DNA of 35,103 bases from Candidatus Methylomirabilota bacterium (GTDB lineage: Bacteria; Methylomirabilota; Methylomirabilia; Methylomirabilales; Methylomirabilaceae). The position numbers were made by a program, and so were the translations under genes. The DNA lies in assembly GCA_016207095.1 (NCBI GenBank), contig JACQQF010000059.1:1-35103 (forward strand). The letters are read 5' to 3'. Positions 32,761-35,103 of the stretch are shown here, one piece after another. Each line of letters begins with the position of its first letter. Positions within the stretch are counted from its first letter, which is position 1. The notes beneath the pieces were generated by a model that worked only from the letters and a program-made list of their open reading frames with translations, made no database searches and was not told where the DNA came from.

Positions 32761-34104
32761 ATGGTAAGGCTTAGCGAACATCCAACTGTGAAACGGTTCT
32801 ACGAGGGGACGAGCCTTCGCCCTGAAACGGGTGAACCGCCCACACTCGATGCCGACTGGCTACGCCAGCTCTGTCTTGATGCCGGAGCGGACGATGTCGG
32901 CTTCGTCGAGATCGACCGGTCAGAGATCGCCGACCAACGACATGACATCCTTGCCGTATTTCCCCACACCAGGACGCTCGTCAGCTTCGTCTGTCGGATG
33001 AACCGCGAGCCGGTCCGGAGCCCTGCCCGCTCGGTGGCGAACCTCGAGTTCCACCACGCCGGCGACCATGTGAACGAGGTTGCCCGCAAGCTCGTGAAGG
33101 CGCTTCAAGGGAAGGGGGTCAGGGCCCTCAACCCGGCGATGGGCTTCCCGATGGAGATGGACCGCTTCCCTGGAAAGATCTGGGTCGTCTCGCACAAGCC
33201 GGTGGCGGTTACCGCGGGTCTTGGCCACATGGGGATCCACCGGAATGTCATCCATCCGAGGTTCGGCAGTTTCATCCTTCTCGGCACCGTGCTCCTCGAT
33301 GCGGAGGTGACCGCCTACGACAGGCCGATCGACTACAACCCGTGCGTGGAGTGCAAGCTGTGCGTGTCGGCCTGCCCTGTAGGGGCCATCGGGCCGGATG
33401 GGTACTTCAATTTCTCGGCCTGTTACACGCACAACTATCGTGAGTTCATGGGTGGGTTCACCAACTGGGTGGAGACGATCGCTGAGAGCAAGAGCGCCAG
33501 CGACTACCGGACGAAAGTGAGCGACCCCGAATCGGTGTCGATGTGGCAGAGCCTCTCGTTCGGCGCCAACTACAAGTCGGCCTACTGCATGGCCGTCTGT
33601 CCAGCAGGAGAGGACGTCATCGGCCCATTCCTTACGGACCGGAAGGAATTCTTGAAAGAGATCGTCAAACCTTTGCAAGACAAGGTGGAGACGATTTACG
33701 TGGTCCCCGGTACAGATGCCGAAGGGTACGTGCCACGCCGTTTTCCCCACAAGAAGACCAAGCGGGTTGGGAACGGGCTTCGTCCTCGCTCGATTCGAGG
33801 GTTCCTCGAAGGGCTGCCCCATGTGTTCCAACGGCATCAGGCAGCAGGCCTCGACGCCACGTATCACTTCACGTTTACCGGGGAGGAGGACGTCAAGGCG
33901 ACGGTCGGCATCCGGGACCAAACCCTCGAAGTTGGGGACGGCCATATCGGGGCGGCCGACATTCACATCACGGCCGACACCCGTACGTGGCTCACGTTCC
34001 TGGCCAAGGAGCGGAGCATCGTGTGGGCACTGCTTCGGCGGAGAATCCGCATCAAGGGCTCCCCGCGTTTGCTCCTGGCCTTCGGCAAGTGTTTCCCTTC
34101 ATAG
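32761..34104 (+). CDS. 4Fe-4S protein fused to a C-terminal SCP2-like lipid-binding domain
   Basis: The 447-residue protein joins two modules. Residues 30-300 resemble the iron-sulfur part of reductive dehalogenases and epoxyqueuosine reductases: AGADDVGFVEIDR, then GLGHMGIHRNVIHPRFGSFILLGTVLLD, a ferredoxin cluster C195-x2-C198-x2-C201-x3-C205-P, and a second set C221, C276, C280 (YCMAVCP) with only three evident cysteines. Residues about 362-447 resemble an SCP2 sterol-carrier domain (YHFTFTGEEDVKATVGI, then ADIHITADTRTWLTFLAKE and IKGSPRLLLAFGKCF). No Tat signal or cobalamin motif is obvious, so it is probably cytosolic. ATG 32761 has GGGGGA 5 bases upstream; GTG 32740 overlaps the thioredoxin end without such a site. 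Likely a reductase of hydrophobic compounds; substrate unknown. Confidence 0.82.
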   Translation: MVRLSEHPTVKRFYEGTSLRPETGEPPTLDADWLRQLCLDAGADDVGFVEIDRSEIADQRHDILAVFPHTRTLVSFVCRMNREPVRSPARSVANLEFHHAGDHVNEVARKLVKALQGKGVRALNPAMGFPMEMDRFPGKIWVVSHKPVAVTAGLGHMGIHRNVIHPRFGSFILLGTVLLDAEVTAYDRPIDYNPCVECKLCVSACPVGAIGPDGYFNFSACYTHNYREFMGGFTNWVETIAESKSASDYRTKVSDPESVSMWQSLSFGANYKSAYCMAVCPAGEDVIGPFLTDRKEFLKEIVKPLQDKVETIYVVPGTDAEGYVPRRFPHKKTKRVGNGLRPRSIRGFLEGLPHVFQRHQAAGLDATYHFTFTGEEDVKATVGIRDQTLEVGDGHIGAADIHITADTRTWLTFLAKERSIVWALLRRRIRIKGSPRLLLAFGKCFPS

Positions 34105-34170
34105 AGCACGCTCATCAGCCCCTTCTTTCGTCGCGGGAGAAGGTGAAGTTGAGAGGAGAGGAGGACGGAC

Positions 34171-35103
34171 ATGGGAAGGAGATGGACGATGTTAGCGGTT
34201 ATCTTGGCAAGCGTATTGGTTGTGCCGGTGGGTCTCTCGTACCTGGTAGAGGGATTACGCTCTCCGCCCGCCGTCCCGACGCGGCTGAGCTGGGCGCCGG
34301 AGATTCCCATCAGATACGTTAAGGTTGATGACATCAACCTCCGCTACGTGAAGGTTGGACAAGGGCCACCGTTGGTGTTACTGCACACGCTACGGACTCA
34401 GCTCGATATGTTCCAAAAGGTGATTCCGGAACTCTCTCGACACTTCGAGGTATATGCCCTGGATTACCCGGGGCACGGCTTCTCTGACATCCCGAACGTG
34501 GAGTATAAAGCGGAGCTGTTCGTGAACTCCGTTGCGGGGTTCCTCGAGGAGATGAACATCGACAACGCGACGGTGATGGGAGAGTCGATCGGCGGCACCA
34601 TCGCCCTCGCCCTGGCAGCGCGACACAATCCCCGCGTGCGGCGCGTGATCGCTGTCAATCCATACGATTATGATCAAGGCCGAGGCCTTCGGAGAAGCTC
34701 CGGGATTGCGAATGTTCTGTTCGGGTTGAACGATGTTCCTCTTGTCGGCTCGACGTTCACGCGGTTCCGCCAGTACCCCGTGTTTCGGAAAGTCATGGAG
34801 GGCGGTGTTGCTCGCACGGATTCGCTGCCGCCTGAGCTGCTTCGCGAAATGTACGAGGTCGGCAACCGGCCCCATCACTATCAGTCGTTCATGTCTCTGG
34901 TGTCACACTGGGCGGAATGGGAGCAGGTGCGACGGGAATACGCCAACATCGAGACCCCCGTCTTGCTCATTTACGGGGAACACGATTGGTCCCGCCGCGA
35001 TGAGCGCGAGGCCAACCACAGGATTATCCCGGGATCGAAAATAAAGACTGTAATCGACGCCGGACACTTCCTGTCTCTGGACGCGCCCGAGCCACTTATC
35101 CAA
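34171..35103 (+). CDS. Membrane-anchored alpha/beta hydrolase, 3' end outside the window
   Basis: The frame is open from the ATG at 34171 to the window end (311 codons, no stop). The start has GAGAGGAGAGGAGG just upstream. An N-terminal hydrophobic segment (about 7-25, MLAVILASVLVVPVGLSYL) is an anchor or uncleaved signal, so the enzyme probably faces the periplasm. The core is a classic alpha/beta hydrolase: LVLLHTLRTQ (oxyanion region, with HT where HG is usual), YALDYPGHGFSD, nucleophile S139 in MGESIGG, acid D272 in YGEHDWS and base H299 in DAGHFLSL. An esterase, epoxide hydrolase or dehalogenase activity is possible. It lies 66 bases after the Fe-S/SCP2 gene in the same direction and probably belongs to the same unit. 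Confidence 0.88.
   Translation, partial: MGRRWTMLAVILASVLVVPVGLSYLVEGLRSPPAVPTRLSWAPEIPIRYVKVDDINLRYVKVGQGPPLVLLHTLRTQLDMFQKVIPELSRHFEVYALDYPGHGFSDIPNVEYKAELFVNSVAGFLEEMNIDNATVMGESIGGTIALALAARHNPRVRRVIAVNPYDYDQGRGLRRSSGIANVLFGLNDVPLVGSTFTRFRQYPVFRKVMEGGVARTDSLPPELLREMYEVGNRPHHYQSFMSLVSHWAEWEQVRREYANIETPVLLIYGEHDWSRRDEREANHRIIPGSKIKTVIDAGHFLSLDAPEPLIQ

Overview
The window reads as a chromosomal segment of a Gram-negative, GC-rich bacterium that stores polyhydroxyalkanoate (PHA). MreBCD-PBP2-RodA, a membrane-anchored PpiD/SurA-like protein and a lipoprotein signal peptidase point to a two-membrane rod. The gene mix, a short class III PHA synthase system and the dispersed repeat families remind me of the NC10 group ('Ca. 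Methylomirabilis' and relatives). That is recollection, not a computed assignment, and I hold it at low to moderate confidence. Genes are dense, with many start/stop overlaps. No rRNA, tRNA, CRISPR array or intact transposase gene was seen.

Layout. 1-509: 3' remnant of a secreted PA14-CARDB protein broken by a stop codon and a frameshift. 786-1960 (minus): an exported protein of unknown function and a half-size TauE/SafE permease. 2352-7164: a PHA island with the regulator phaR, a phasin, class III synthase phaC-phaE, a second granule-associated coiled-coil protein and a PhaB-type reductase. Three of its promoters are well formed, and a 9-bp inverted repeat surrounds the phasin promoter. 7706-9904: a secreted unknown protein, an odd protein with an internal lipobox, and a PpiD-like protein. 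10097-15492: mreB-mreC-mreD-mrdA-rodA, the rod-shape and elongation operon. 15594-19981: ileS, lspA and a RluD-type pseudouridine synthase. 20440-23916: glnS and a secreted vanadium-dependent haloperoxidase homologue. 24249-27167 (minus): HNH nuclease, uvrB and a cold-shock protein. 27445-28620: a serine/alanine-glyoxylate aminotransferase. 28829-31546 (minus): an RqcH/NFACT protein abutting a Ppx/GppA phosphatase. 31688-35103: a MarR regulator that is probably leaderless, thioredoxin, an unusual Fe-S/SCP2 fusion protein, and an alpha/beta hydrolase cut off by the window end.

The most interesting structure outside genes is a family of short mobile elements of the MITE type (6233-6424, 20220-20366, 28617-28806). 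Their ends read CTAGTGCCGTTCCAACT and its complement. They look like IS630/Tc1-mariner derivatives inserted at TA within CTAG. In two copies the element end forms the stop codon of the neighbouring gene (TAA of the reductase, TAG of the aminotransferase), and these copies lie between convergent genes. A second repeat family (CACCTCGTACG/GGGGTGCGAGGTGC units) lies upstream of lspA and inside the coding frame of the RluD-type gene.

The last 3.4 kb looks like a small regulated module. A GTGTATATAC motif covers the marR -10 box, and a perfect palindrome GTGTATATACAC lies in front of the thioredoxin/Fe-S/hydrolase genes. The inference is that one MarR protein with an N-terminal CxC pair controls both promoters.
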